Of a stretch of DNA of 64,000 bases, positions 26,784 to 35,179 are shown one piece after another. This DNA comes from Alphaproteobacteria bacterium (GTDB lineage: Bacteria > Pseudomonadota > Alphaproteobacteria > DSM-16000 > Inquilinaceae). The DNA is taken from contig JANQSN010000049.1 in the NCBI GenBank assembly GCA_028284045.1, positions 16,275-80,274 of the forward strand, given 5' to 3'. Under the pieces are notes generated by a model. The model saw nothing but the letters and a program-made list of their open reading frames with translations. It was not told the DNA's origin and did not search any database. Made by a program: the position numbers and the translations under genes. Numbering within the stretch: position 1 is the first letter of the stretch; each line of letters starts with the position of its first letter.

Positions 26784-28280
26784 ATGGACGCGCTCTTCGG
26801 CGGCCTGGCGGCGCTGGCGGATCCCGGCTTGCTGTTCCTGATCTTCCTGGCGACGTTGGGCGGCGTGGTGATCGGCGCGTTGCCGGGGCTGAACGCCACG
26901 ACCGGCGCGGCGCTGATGCTGCCCTTCACCATCACCATGGACCCGATCGCGGCCATCGCGATCCTGACGACTATCTATTGCGCGGCGACCTTCGCCGGCG
27001 CGATCACCGCGATCCTGATCAACACGCCGGGCACCTCGGCGAGCGCCACCACCTGCCTGGACGGCTATCCGCTGGCCCAGCGCGGCGAGGCGGGGCGGGC
27101 CTTGGGCATGGCGACCATCTCGTCGACCTTCGGCGGCATCCTGTCGGTCCTGTGCCTGATGGCGGCCGCACCGCTGCTGGCGCGCATGGCCTACAATTTC
27201 GCGCCGCCGGAGTATTTCGCGCTGACCGTCTTCGGTATCTCGATGCTGGCGACCATCGGCAACGGCACGCCGATGCGCAACATCATCGCCGGCCTTCTGG
27301 GCATCCTGCTCGCCACCGTCGGCAAAGACCTGCTGACCACGGTCGAGCGCTTCACCTTCGGCTTCAACGAGCTGTCCGAAGGCATCGGCTTCGTGCCCGT
27401 CATGATCGGCATCTTCGGCATCTCCGAGCTGCTGGTTCAGGCGGAGACCCTGGCCGTGGAGAAGCGCCGGGTGATCATGAAGGCGATCAAGCTGCCCAGC
27501 CGCGACGATTACCGGAAGGTCTGGCGCACCATCCTGCGCAGCTCCGGCATCGGCACCTTCATCGGCATCCTGCCGGCCGAGGGGGCGACCGTCGCCTCGA
27601 TGATCGGCTATAACGAGGCGCGCCGCTGGTCGAAGACGCCCGAAGAGTTCGGCAAGGGCGCGATCGAGGGCATCGCCGGGTCCGAAGCGGCCAACAACTC
27701 CGCCACCGGCGGGGCCATGGTGCCGACGCTGGCGCTCGGCATCCCCGGCAGCCCGACCGCGGCGGTGATCCTAGCCGGGCTGATGGTGCACGGGCTGCAG
27801 CCCGGCCCCACCATGTTCACCGACCAGTCGCACTTCGCCTACGCCATCTTCTGGGCGATGCTGCTGGTCAATGTGATGTTCATCTTCGTCGGGCTGTTCG
27901 GTGCCAAGCTGTTCGCCCGCGTTGCCTTCATTCCCATCCCGATCCTCTGGCCGATCGTCTTCACCTTCTCGATCGTCGGCGCCTATGCGCTTGACCAGTC
28001 GATGCTGGATGTCTGGATCGCCATCGGCGCTGGCATCGTCGGGTACTTCATGCGCCGGTTCGGATACTCCGTGGTGCCGCTGGCCATCGGCCTGATCCTC
28101 GGCGGCATGCTGGAGAAGCGGCTCGGCCAGTCGCTGATCATGCTCGACGATCAGTGGTGGCTGATGTTCACGCGCCCGCTGGCGCTGTTGTTCTTCGTCC
28201 TGACCTTCCTGGCGCTGTTCGGACCGTTCCTCTGGAAGCGCTTCGTCAAGCGGCCCAGCGCCGCCGCAACGAGAGAGTAG
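26784..28280 (+). CDS. TTT transporter large membrane subunit 1 (TctA-type)
   Basis: A 498-residue polytopic protein of about twelve helices. Carries the TctA hallmarks GVVIGALPGLNATTGAALMLPFT, INTPGTSASATTCLDGYPLAQRGEAGRALG, PAEGATVASMIGYNEARRWSK and the inverted-repeat partner GSEAANNSATGGAMVPTLALGIPGSPTAAVILAGLMVHGLQPGP. Operates by proton-coupled uptake with the TctC receptor. Confidence 0.94.
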   Translation: MDALFGGLAALADPGLLFLIFLATLGGVVIGALPGLNATTGAALMLPFTITMDPIAAIAILTTIYCAATFAGAITAILINTPGTSASATTCLDGYPLAQRGEAGRALGMATISSTFGGILSVLCLMAAAPLLARMAYNFAPPEYFALTVFGISMLATIGNGTPMRNIIAGLLGILLATVGKDLLTTVERFTFGFNELSEGIGFVPVMIGIFGISELLVQAETLAVEKRRVIMKAIKLPSRDDYRKVWRTILRSSGIGTFIGILPAEGATVASMIGYNEARRWSKTPEEFGKGAIEGIAGSEAANNSATGGAMVPTLALGIPGSPTAAVILAGLMVHGLQPGPTMFTDQSHFAYAIFWAMLLVNVMFIFVGLFGAKLFARVAFIPIPILWPIVFTFSIVGAYALDQSMLDVWIAIGAGIVGYFMRRFGYSVVPLAIGLILGGMLEKRLGQSLIMLDDQWWLMFTRPLALLFFVLTFLALFGPFLWKRFVKRPSAAATRE

Positions 28281-28283
28281 TTC

Positions 28284-29459
28284 ATGACCACCATCAAGTC
28301 CGTGCGCGCCAGGGTCTGGCACTGGAAAGGGCCGACGGTTCCGCCCACGGGGAACTTCTGCACCAACGCGTCCGACGCCCTGTGGATCAAGGGCGACACG
28401 ATGGCCTCGTTCCGCTTCCACCAATGGCTGACCTGCGAGGTGGAGACCCAGGACGGCACCATCGGCATCGGCAACGCCGCCCTGGCGCCGACCCTGGTCA
28501 AGGCCGCCATCGACGACTGGTATGCGCCGCTGGTGATCGGCGAGGACCCGTTCGACTACGCCTATATCTGGGAGAAGATGTACCGCCGCAGCCATGCCTG
28601 GGGCCGCAAGGGCATCGGCATGATCGCCATGTCGGCGATCGACATCGCGATCTGGGACCTGATGGGCAAGCTGGTCGGCAAGCCCGTCTTCAAGCTGTTG
28701 GGCGGGCGGACGAAGGAGAAGATCCCGGTCTACTACTCCAAGCTCTATTCCGGCCCGATCGAGACCATGCAGGCGGAGGCGGCAGCCGCCCAGGCCAACG
28801 GCTATGCCGGCTACAAGATGCGCTTCGGCTGGGGGCCGAAGGACGGCATGGCCGGCATGCGCGAGAACCTGAAGCGCGTCGCCGCGGTGCGCGAGGTGAT
28901 CGGCTACGACGTCGACCTGATGCTCGAATGCTACATGGGCTGGACCGTCGACTACGCCAAACGCATGCTGCCCAAGCTCGCCGAATACGAGCCGCGCTGG
29001 CTGGAAGAGCCGGTGATCGCCGACGACGTGGCGGGCTATCGCGAACTGAACGCGCTGAACATCGTGCCGATCTCCGGCGGCGAGCACGAATTCTCGGTGA
29101 TCGGCTGCAAGGACCTGATCGAGACCAAGGCGGTCAGCGTTCTGCAATACGACACCAACCGGGTCGGCGGCATCACCGCCGCGCAGAAGATCAACGCGAT
29201 CGCCGAAGCCTTCCAGCTTCCGGTGATCCCGCATGCCGGTCAGGCGCACAACTATCACCTGACCATGGCGAACACGAACTGCCCGATCAGCGAGTACTTC
29301 CCTGTCTTCGACGTCGAGGTCGGCAACGAGCTGTTCTACTACATCTTCGACGGCGATCCGGAGGCCAAGGACGGCTTCCTGCAGCTCGACGACGACACGC
29401 CCGGGCTCGCCATCACCATCACAGACCGGCACCTCCAGCATTTCGAGATCGACGAATGA
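28284..29459 (+). CDS. Enolase-superfamily acid-sugar dehydratase (L-rhamnonate dehydratase subgroup)
   Basis: A 391-residue Mg-dependent dehydratase converting an aldonate to its 2-keto-3-deoxy acid. RhmD-like features: [22 protein letters not shown] (178-199), metal ligands E215, E241 (WLEEP) and E267 (SGGEHE), D290 and the catalytic base H317 ([12 protein letters not shown]). The first ligand is Glu where RhmD has Asp. The downstream KDA dehydratase-like and KGSA dehydrogenase genes argue for a five-carbon acid such as L-arabinonate or D-xylonate-type substrate rather than rhamnonate; specificity cannot be settled here. Four bases after tctA1 and overlapping the next gene (ATGA). Confidence 0.88.
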   Translation: MTTIKSVRARVWHWKGPTVPPTGNFCTNASDALWIKGDTMASFRFHQWLTCEVETQDGTIGIGNAALAPTLVKAAIDDWYAPLVIGEDPFDYAYIWEKMYRRSHAWGRKGIGMIAMSAIDIAIWDLMGKLVGKPVFKLLGGRTKEKIPVYYSKLYSGPIETMQAEAAAAQANGYAGYKMRFGWGPKDGMAGMRENLKRVAAVREVIGYDVDLMLECYMGWTVDYAKRMLPKLAEYEPRWLEEPVIADDVAGYRELNALNIVPISGGEHEFSVIGCKDLIETKAVSVLQYDTNRVGGITAAQKINAIAEAFQLPVIPHAGQAHNYHLTMANTNCPISEYFPVFDVEVGNELFYYIFDGDPEAKDGFLQLDDDTPGLAITITDRHLQHFEIDE

Positions 29460-30367
29460 CCCCCTACCAAGGCATCTGGCCGGTCGCGCCCACCCCGTTC
29501 CACCCCGACGGCACCGTCGATTACGACGGCATGCGCCGGGTGATCGACTGCATGGTCGATCAGGGGTCGGACGGGATCTGCATCCTCGCCAACTTCTCCG
29601 AGCAGTTCCTCATGACGGATGAGGAGCGCCGGCAGCTCACCGAACTGTCGCTCGCCCATATGGCCGGGCGGCTGCCGGTGATCGTCACCATCAGCCATTT
29701 CGCCACCGATATCGCCGTGGCCCGCGCGCAGCACGCCAAGGCGCATGGCGCGGCCATCGTGATGATGATGGCGCCCTATCACGGCGCGCTGATGCGCGGC
29801 ACGGCGGAGCAGACCTACGAGCAGTTCGCCCGCGTCGGCGAGGTCGGCCTGCCGATCATGGTGCAGGATGCACCCTTGTCGGGGGTGGAGCTGCCGGTGC
29901 CGCTGCTTCTACGCATGGCGCGCGAGATCGACATGGTCCGGCTGTTCAAGATCGAATGCCCCCAGGCGGCGGCGAAGCTGCGCGCGCTGATCGCGGCGGG
30001 CGGCGACGCCATCGCGGGGCCGTTCGACGGTGAGGAAGGTATCTCGCTGCTGGCCGATCTCGACGCGGGCGCCACCGGCTCGATGACCAGCGCCATGATC
30101 CCCGATCAGATCAAGCCGGTGATCGACACGCATCGCCGCGGCGACCGGGACGGCGCGATGGCGGCCTATGCCCGCGTCCTGCCGGCGATCAACCACGAGA
30201 ACCGGCAATGCGGCTTCCGGGCGACCAAGGCGGTGATGGCCGAGGGCGGGGTGATCGGCTCGGCCTTCTGCCGCCATCCCATCGCGCCGCTGCATCCCGA
30301 CACCCAGGCCGAGCTGATCGCGCTGGTGCGGCCGCTCGATCCGGTGGCCTTGCGCTGGGGGCGTTGA
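29456..30367 (+). CDS. DHDPS-family 2-keto-3-deoxy-L-arabinonate dehydratase-like enzyme
   Basis: A 303-residue class I aldolase-fold enzyme. The Schiff-base lysine is K165 ([25 protein letters not shown]). [42 protein letters not shown] and [21 protein letters not shown] closely resemble Azospirillum L-KDA dehydratase as I remember it, including lack of the YN motif of true DHDPS. It would turn 2-keto-3-deoxypentonate into alpha-ketoglutaric semialdehyde. Start at 29456 overlaps the dehydratase stop. Confidence 0.85.
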   Translation: MTPYQGIWPVAPTPFHPDGTVDYDGMRRVIDCMVDQGSDGICILANFSEQFLMTDEERRQLTELSLAHMAGRLPVIVTISHFATDIAVARAQHAKAHGAAIVMMMAPYHGALMRGTAEQTYEQFARVGEVGLPIMVQDAPLSGVELPVPLLLRMAREIDMVRLFKIECPQAAAKLRALIAAGGDAIAGPFDGEEGISLLADLDAGATGSMTSAMIPDQIKPVIDTHRRGDRDGAMAAYARVLPAINHENRQCGFRATKAVMAEGGVIGSAFCRHPIAPLHPDTQAELIALVRPLDPVALRWGR

Positions 30368-30370
30368 GAC

Positions 30371-31093
30371 ATGGGCACGGTGGTCGACCTGAAGAGCCTG
30401 ATCGATAGGGAGGGCGGGGTGGCGCGCAGCCCCAGCCTGGCGGAGGACGCGGCCAGCCGGCTGCGCGAGATGATCCTCTTGGAAAGGCTGCCCGCCGGCA
30501 TGGCGCTGCCGGAACGCGATCTGGCCGAGGCGCTGGGCGTCAGCCGAACCCCGATGCGCGAGGCCATCCGGCTGCTGGCGAATGAGGGGCTGGTCTCCTA
30601 CACCCCGTCCCGGCGGCCCTTCGTTGCCGACCCATCGCTCGACGAGATCAACGATTGCCTGCGCGTCCAGGGCGCGATGGAGGCCCTGGCCGGCGAATGG
30701 GCCTGCCAGTTGGCGACCGACGAGGCGTTGGCCGGGATCGCCGCCATCAACCTGTCCATCGCCGAGGCGGCGGATGCGGAAGCCAAGCTGCAGGCGTTTC
30801 GGCGCGACATGCAGTTCCATTGCGCCATCGTCGCCGCGGCCCAGAACAAGGCGCTGGCCGAGACCCACAAGACGTACAACGCGCGGCTGTGGCGCGTACG
30901 CTTCCTGTCGTCCCAGCGCCCGCAGGGGCGCGAGGACACGCGGCGCGAGCATCTGGAGATCGTCGAAGCGCTGACCGCCCGCGACCCGCACCGGACCGCC
31001 ACGGCCCTGAAGAACCACCTGCGCACGGCGGAGAAGAACATTGCCGCCGCCGTGGCTGAGCGCGCCGAACGCAACCGGGAACTGACGCGATGA
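30371..31093 (+). CDS. GntR family regulator with FCD ligand domain
   Basis: A 240-residue repressor/activator. The winged helix-turn-helix spans ~20-85 (ALPERDLAEALGVSRTPMREAIRLLANEGLVSYTPSRRPFVA). The all-helical FCD domain follows, with metal-site residues expected from D/H positions in FRRDMQFHCAIVAAA (FHxxI motif) and RREHLEIVEAL. Internal to the sugar-acid operon, three bases after the KDA dehydratase gene and overlapping the next by ATGA. The perfect TTGGTATACCAA palindrome at 25009 is a likely binding site. Confidence 0.92.
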   Translation: MGTVVDLKSLIDREGGVARSPSLAEDAASRLREMILLERLPAGMALPERDLAEALGVSRTPMREAIRLLANEGLVSYTPSRRPFVADPSLDEINDCLRVQGAMEALAGEWACQLATDEALAGIAAINLSIAEAADAEAKLQAFRRDMQFHCAIVAAAQNKALAETHKTYNARLWRVRFLSSQRPQGREDTRREHLEIVEALTARDPHRTATALKNHLRTAEKNIAAAVAERAERNRELTR

Positions 31094-32112
31094 CGCGACC
31101 GAGACTGGCTATCGTGCCCGGCGATCCCTCCGGCATCGGGCCGGAGCTGATCGCCAAGCTTCTCCAGGACGACGGCGTACGCGACGCGGCCGACATCCTG
31201 CTGGTCGGCGACGGCCATCTTTGGCGGCAGGGCGCCGAACAGGCCGATCTAGCCTTGGATCTGAACACGCTGCCCGAAGAGCGGATCGGCGATTTCGAGG
31301 GGCTGGCCCATCTGGAGATGCAGACCATCGACCCCGCCGATGTGCGCATCGCGGAGGTGACGGCGGCGGGCGGCACCACATCCTTGCGCTGCCTCGACAA
31401 GGCGATGGACCTGGCGCAGGGAGCCCAAGTCGACGGCATCCTGTTCGGCCCGTTCAACAAGGCGGCGATGACCGAAGCGGGCCTCGATGCCGAAGACGAG
31501 CACCGCTACATGGCCCGCTATCTCGGCTTCACCGGCTATCACAGCGAAATCAACGTCCTCGACGACCTGATGACGACCCGCGTGACCAGCCATATCGGGC
31601 TGAAGGAGGTGGTCGCCCATATCGACGAGGCGGGCGTTTGCCGCGCCGTCGATCTCGCCCACGACACCCTGACGAAGGCGGGCCGCGCGCGGCCGCATAT
31701 CGCGGTCGCCGCGCTCAACCCCCATGCCGGCGACAACGGCAAGTTCGGGCGGGAGGAGATCGACATCCTCGAACCCGCCGTGCGCGCCTGCCAGGCGCGC
31801 CAGATGCAGGTAACCGGCCCCTGGCCGTCCGACACTGTGTTCCTGAAGGCCAAGCGCGGCGAGGTGGATGCCGTGGTCACCATGTATCACGACCAGGGCC
31901 AGATCGCGATCAAGCTGATGGGCTTCGACCGCGGCGTCACCGTGGCCGGCGGCCTGCCGATCCCCATCGCCACGCCCGCCCATGGGACGGCCTTCGATAT
32001 CGCCGGCCAGAACAAGGCCAATGTCAGCGCCACCCGGCAGGCCTTCGACCTGCTGGTCCGCATGGCCACCACGCATCGCGCCGATCGTCTGGCGCAAGAG
32101 AGCCCAAGATGA
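31090..32112 (+). CDS. PdxA2-like 4-hydroxythreonine-4-phosphate dehydrogenase family protein
   Basis: A 340-residue NAD-dependent, metal-dependent dehydrogenase of the PdxA family. Motifs: IVPGDPSGIGPELIAKLL at the N-terminus and the three metal histidines in VTSHIGLKEV, AALNPHAGDNGKFGREE and IATPAHGTAFDIAGQNKANV. PdxA2-type enzymes oxidatively decarboxylate 4-phospho-erythronate/threonate and normally sit beside a DUF1537 kinase. No such kinase is in the window. A vitamin B6 role is unlikely in this operon; the substrate is probably another sugar-acid derivative. ATGA overlaps at both ends. Confidence 0.85.
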   Translation: MTRPRLAIVPGDPSGIGPELIAKLLQDDGVRDAADILLVGDGHLWRQGAEQADLALDLNTLPEERIGDFEGLAHLEMQTIDPADVRIAEVTAAGGTTSLRCLDKAMDLAQGAQVDGILFGPFNKAAMTEAGLDAEDEHRYMARYLGFTGYHSEINVLDDLMTTRVTSHIGLKEVVAHIDEAGVCRAVDLAHDTLTKAGRARPHIAVAALNPHAGDNGKFGREEIDILEPAVRACQARQMQVTGPWPSDTVFLKAKRGEVDAVVTMYHDQGQIAIKLMGFDRGVTVAGGLPIPIATPAHGTAFDIAGQNKANVSATRQAFDLLVRMATTHRADRLAQESPR

Positions 32113-33614
32113 GATTGACCGGACACCACCTGATCGCCGGCGACTGGGTCGGCGGTGCGGCGACGTTCGCGTCGCAGCCGGCCCATGGCGACGCCCACAG
32201 CTTCGCCATCGGCACCCCCGCCCATGTCGATGCGGCGGCGGCGGCGGCGGACGCCGCGTTCGAGACCTATGGCTGGTCGCGCCCGGCCGACCGCGCCCGC
32301 TTCCTGCGCACCATCGGCGAGGAGATCGAGGCGCGCGGCGGCGCCATCACCGAGATCGGCACCCAGGAGACCGGGTTGCCCGCCGCGCGCCTGGAGGGCG
32401 AGCGCGCCCGCACCGTGGGCCAATTGCGCCTGTTCGCCGACCATATCGAGGCGGGCGACCATCTCGACCGGCGCCACGATCCCGCCCTGCCCGACCGCAC
32501 GCCGCTGCCGCGGCCGGACCTGCGCCTGATCCAACGGCCGATCGGGCCGGTGGCGGTGTTCGGAGCCTCCAACTTCCCGCTGGCCTTCTCCACCGCCGGG
32601 GGCGATACGGCGGCGGCGCTCGCCGCCGGCTGCCCGGTGGTGGTCAAGGGCCACTCGTCCCATCCGGGCACCGGTGAGATCGTCGCCGACGCGATCGCCG
32701 CCGCCGTCCGGGCGACCGGCATGCCGCCCGGCGTCTTCTCGCAGATCCAGGGCGGCGACCGCGCGGTCGGCACAAGGCTGGTGCAGCATCCGCTGATCCG
32801 CGCGGTGGGCTTCACCGGCTCGCTGGCGGGCGGACGGGCGATGTTCGACCTGTGCGCCCGGCGGCCGGAACCCATTCCGTTCTTCGGCGAACTGGGCTCG
32901 GTCAACCCGATGTTTCTGCTGCCGGCGGCGATGGCGGCCCGTGCCGATGCGATCGCCCAGGGCTGGGCGGCCTCACTGACCATGGGAGCGGGGCAGTTCT
33001 GCACCAATCCCGGCATCGCCATCGTCGTCGACGGCGCCGATGCCGACCGGTTCGCCGCGGCGGCGCAAGCCGCCCTCGGCCGGATCGATGCCCAGACCAT
33101 GCTGACCGACGGCATCGCCGATGCCTATCGCGCCGGCACCGCCCGCATCGCTGCCGGGACCGGCGTCCGCGAGATCATCGGGACGGCCTGCGAGACCCGC
33201 CGCGCCGCGCCCTACCTGTTCACCGTGTCGGGCGACGCCTGGCTCGCCGACGAGGCGCTGCAGGAGGAGGTGTTCGGCCCGCTGGGCGTCATCGTGCGGG
33301 TGCGCGACGGCGACCAGATGCGCGCCTTGGCCCGGGCGATCCAGGGCCAGCTCACCTGCACGGTCCATATGGACGACGCCGACACCGACGCCGCCCGCCG
33401 GCTGGTGCCGCTGATCGAGCGCAAGGCCGGGCGGCTGCTGGTCAACGGCTTCCCGACCGGCGTGGAGGTCTGCGATGCGATGGTGCATGGCGGCCCCTAT
33501 CCGGCCTCGACCAATTTCGGCGCGACCTCGGTGGGGACGCTGTCCATCCGCCGCTTCCTGCGCCCGGTCTGCTACCAGAACATGCCCGTCGGGCTGCTGC
33601 CGGAGACCGTCTGA
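32109..33614 (+). CDS. Alpha-ketoglutaric semialdehyde dehydrogenase (aldehyde dehydrogenase family)
   Basis: A 501-residue NAD(P)-dependent ALDH giving 2-oxoglutarate. Catalytic set complete: N155 (FGASNFPLAF), K180, E261 (FFGELGSVNP) and C298 (GAGQFCTNPG). The long insertion with HLDRRHDPALPDRTPLPRPDLRL and the C-terminal FPTGVEVCDAMVHGGPYPASTNFGATSVGTLSIRRFLRPVCYQ are typical of KGSADH from non-phosphorylative pentose and glucarate routes. Its start overlaps the PdxA2-like stop. Closes the predicted pathway from sugar acid to the TCA cycle. Confidence 0.9.
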   Translation: MRLTGHHLIAGDWVGGAATFASQPAHGDAHSFAIGTPAHVDAAAAAADAAFETYGWSRPADRARFLRTIGEEIEARGGAITEIGTQETGLPAARLEGERARTVGQLRLFADHIEAGDHLDRRHDPALPDRTPLPRPDLRLIQRPIGPVAVFGASNFPLAFSTAGGDTAAALAAGCPVVVKGHSSHPGTGEIVADAIAAAVRATGMPPGVFSQIQGGDRAVGTRLVQHPLIRAVGFTGSLAGGRAMFDLCARRPEPIPFFGELGSVNPMFLLPAAMAARADAIAQGWAASLTMGAGQFCTNPGIAIVVDGADADRFAAAAQAALGRIDAQTMLTDGIADAYRAGTARIAAGTGVREIIGTACETRRAAPYLFTVSGDAWLADEALQEEVFGPLGVIVRVRDGDQMRALARAIQGQLTCTVHMDDADTDAARRLVPLIERKAGRLLVNGFPTGVEVCDAMVHGGPYPASTNFGATSVGTLSIRRFLRPVCYQNMPVGLLPETV

Positions 33615-33624
33615 GATCCTGTTC

Positions 33625-33649
33625 GGCGCCCTCCGCCACAGGGGGCGCC
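33625..33649 (+). other. Hairpin between the ALDH and second TctC genes
   Basis: GGCGCCC (33625-33631) pairs with GGGCGCC (33643-33649), 10 bases after the ALDH stop, without a U-tract. It may be a partial terminator separating the two halves of the cluster. Confidence 0.3.
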
Positions 33650-33707
33650 TCGGCTTGCCGACCCGCAACGCCAAGACAACAAACGTGGCCATGGAGGAAA
33701 GAGTAGA

Positions 33708-34670
33708 ATGAAGAAGCTCATGACGGGTGTCGCCGCGGCGGCGTTGTCCTTGGGCGCGCTCGCCGGGGCGCCGGCGCTTGCCGACTACCCCGAACGGCCG
33801 GTCACGATCATCGTGCCCTGGGGGGCCGGCGGCGGCACGGATACCATCATCCGCATCTTCGCCATCGGGTTCGAGGAGGCGATGGGCCAGCCGATCAATG
33901 TGGTCAACCGCACCGGCGGCTCCGGCGTGGTCGGCCATTCCGCCATCGCCAATGCCGGCGCCGACGGCTACACGCTGGGCGCCTGCACCTCGGAGATCAC
34001 CTATTTCGACACGATCGGCCTGGCGCCGATCACGCCGGACAGCTTCGACCTGATCTCGCGGCTGGCGGAGATCCCGGCCGGTGTGACGGTGGCGGCCGAC
34101 AGCCCCTTCACCTCGGTCGAAGAGGTCGTCGACGCGGCCGCGGCGGGCGACCTGACCTCCTCGGGCTCCGGCCTCGGCGGTCCGTGGCATATGGCGGTCG
34201 CCGGCATGATGCGCGAGGCGGGCGCGGCGGTGGACACCGTACGCTTCATCCCGTCCCAGGGCGGGGCACCGGCGCTGCAGGAGCTGGTGGCCGGCAGCAT
34301 CGATATGTTCACCGGCTCGCCCATCGAGGCCCGGGCGCTGGCCAGCGCCGGCGAGGTAACCATTCTCGCGATCATGTCCGAGGAACGCTCCCCAGCCTTC
34401 CCCGACGTGCCGACGCTTGCCGAAAGCGGGATCGACTGGGCGCTGAGCAACTGGTTCTCGCTGTGCGCGCCGGCCGGCTTGCCCGATGATGTCAAGGCCA
34501 CCATCGAGGCGGCGGCGGCGGAGGCACACGCCTCCGACGCGGTGCAGGAGGCGCTGGGCGAGCGGGGCATCACGCCGTTGTTCGACGGCTCGGAGGGCTT
34601 CTCCGCGTTCGCCGCCGAGTTCGCGGGCGAGGCGGCATCGCTGCTGACCGATCTCGGCATCGCCGAGTAA
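33708..34670 (+). CDS. TTT-family (TctC-type) substrate-binding protein 2
   Basis: A 320-residue Bug-type receptor. Signal peptide to about residue 25 (GAPALA-DYP), then YPERPVTIIVPWGAGGGTDTIIRIFAIGFEEAMGQPINVVNRTGGSGVVGHSAIANAGADGYTLG, the standard opening. GAPALQELVAGSIDMFTGSPIEA is the second ligand lobe. GGAGGAAAG precedes the ATG. It is clearly diverged from receptor 1, so a different ligand or redundancy is possible. Confidence 0.92.
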   Translation: MKKLMTGVAAAALSLGALAGAPALADYPERPVTIIVPWGAGGGTDTIIRIFAIGFEEAMGQPINVVNRTGGSGVVGHSAIANAGADGYTLGACTSEITYFDTIGLAPITPDSFDLISRLAEIPAGVTVAADSPFTSVEEVVDAAAAGDLTSSGSGLGGPWHMAVAGMMREAGAAVDTVRFIPSQGGAPALQELVAGSIDMFTGSPIEARALASAGEVTILAIMSEERSPAFPDVPTLAESGIDWALSNWFSLCAPAGLPDDVKATIEAAAAEAHASDAVQEALGERGITPLFDGSEGFSAFAAEFAGEAASLLTDLGIAE

Positions 34671-34678
34671 GGACGGCA

Positions 34679-34715
34679 CGGGCGCCGGCCGGCTGGCCCG
34701 GTCGGCGCCCGTTTT
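34679..34715 (+). terminator. Terminator-like hairpin after the second TctC gene
   Basis: CGGGCGCCG (34679-34687) and CGGCGCCCG (34703-34711) form a 9-bp GC-rich stem followed by TTTT, 9 bases after the receptor stop and 5 before the next start codon. This suits partial attenuation, giving more receptor than membrane subunits. Confidence 0.6.
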
Positions 34716-34720
34716 CGCCC

Positions 34721-35179
34721 ATGAAGCTCAACGATCGCCTGCTGGGCGGGATCGCAATCCTCGCCGGGATCGCCGTGATCGCCGGGACCCTGGGCTTTCG
34801 CGAGATCCCCGGCCAGCAATTCGGCTCGGCCTTCTTCCCGCGGCTGATCGGGGCGGCGCTGATCCTGACCGGCGTCGCGCTGATGGCGAGGCGGGCGGAC
34901 GGCGCCTGGCTGACGGTCAGCCGGCTTTCGCGGGGCAGGGCGGGGCTGAAGGTCGTTTCGGTCTTCGCCGCCGTGCTTGTCTGGGTATTGGTCTCCCCCG
35001 TGCTCGGCTTCATTGCCACCACCGCGCTGTTGATCGCGCTGTTGATCGTGGTTGCCGGGGGCCGGCCGGTGGCGGCGTCGCTGACCGGTGTCGGCATGGC
35101 GTTGGTCCTGCATCTCGTCTTCGCCGTTCTGTTGCGCGTGCCGCTGCCGTTCGGGGTGATCGAACGGATGATGTCGTGA
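34721..35179 (+). CDS. TTT transporter small membrane subunit 2 (TctB-type)
   Basis: A 152-residue protein with four hydrophobic helices (about 8-26, 40-58, 78-96 with VFAAVLVWVLVSPVLGFIATTALLIALLIVV, 122-140). GQQFGSAFFPRLIGAALILTGVAL is the conserved TctB segment. Overlaps tctA2 by ATGA-type coupling (35176-35179). Confidence 0.85.
   Translation: MKLNDRLLGGIAILAGIAVIAGTLGFREIPGQQFGSAFFPRLIGAALILTGVALMARRADGAWLTVSRLSRGRAGLKVVSVFAAVLVWVLVSPVLGFIATTALLIALLIVVAGGRPVAASLTGVGMALVLHLVFAVLLRVPLPFGVIERMMS

Noticed and set aside
31090..32112. True PdxA of vitamin B6 synthesis
   Set aside because: Overlapped by sugar-acid genes on both sides, and PdxA2 paralogs in such operons have catabolic roles.
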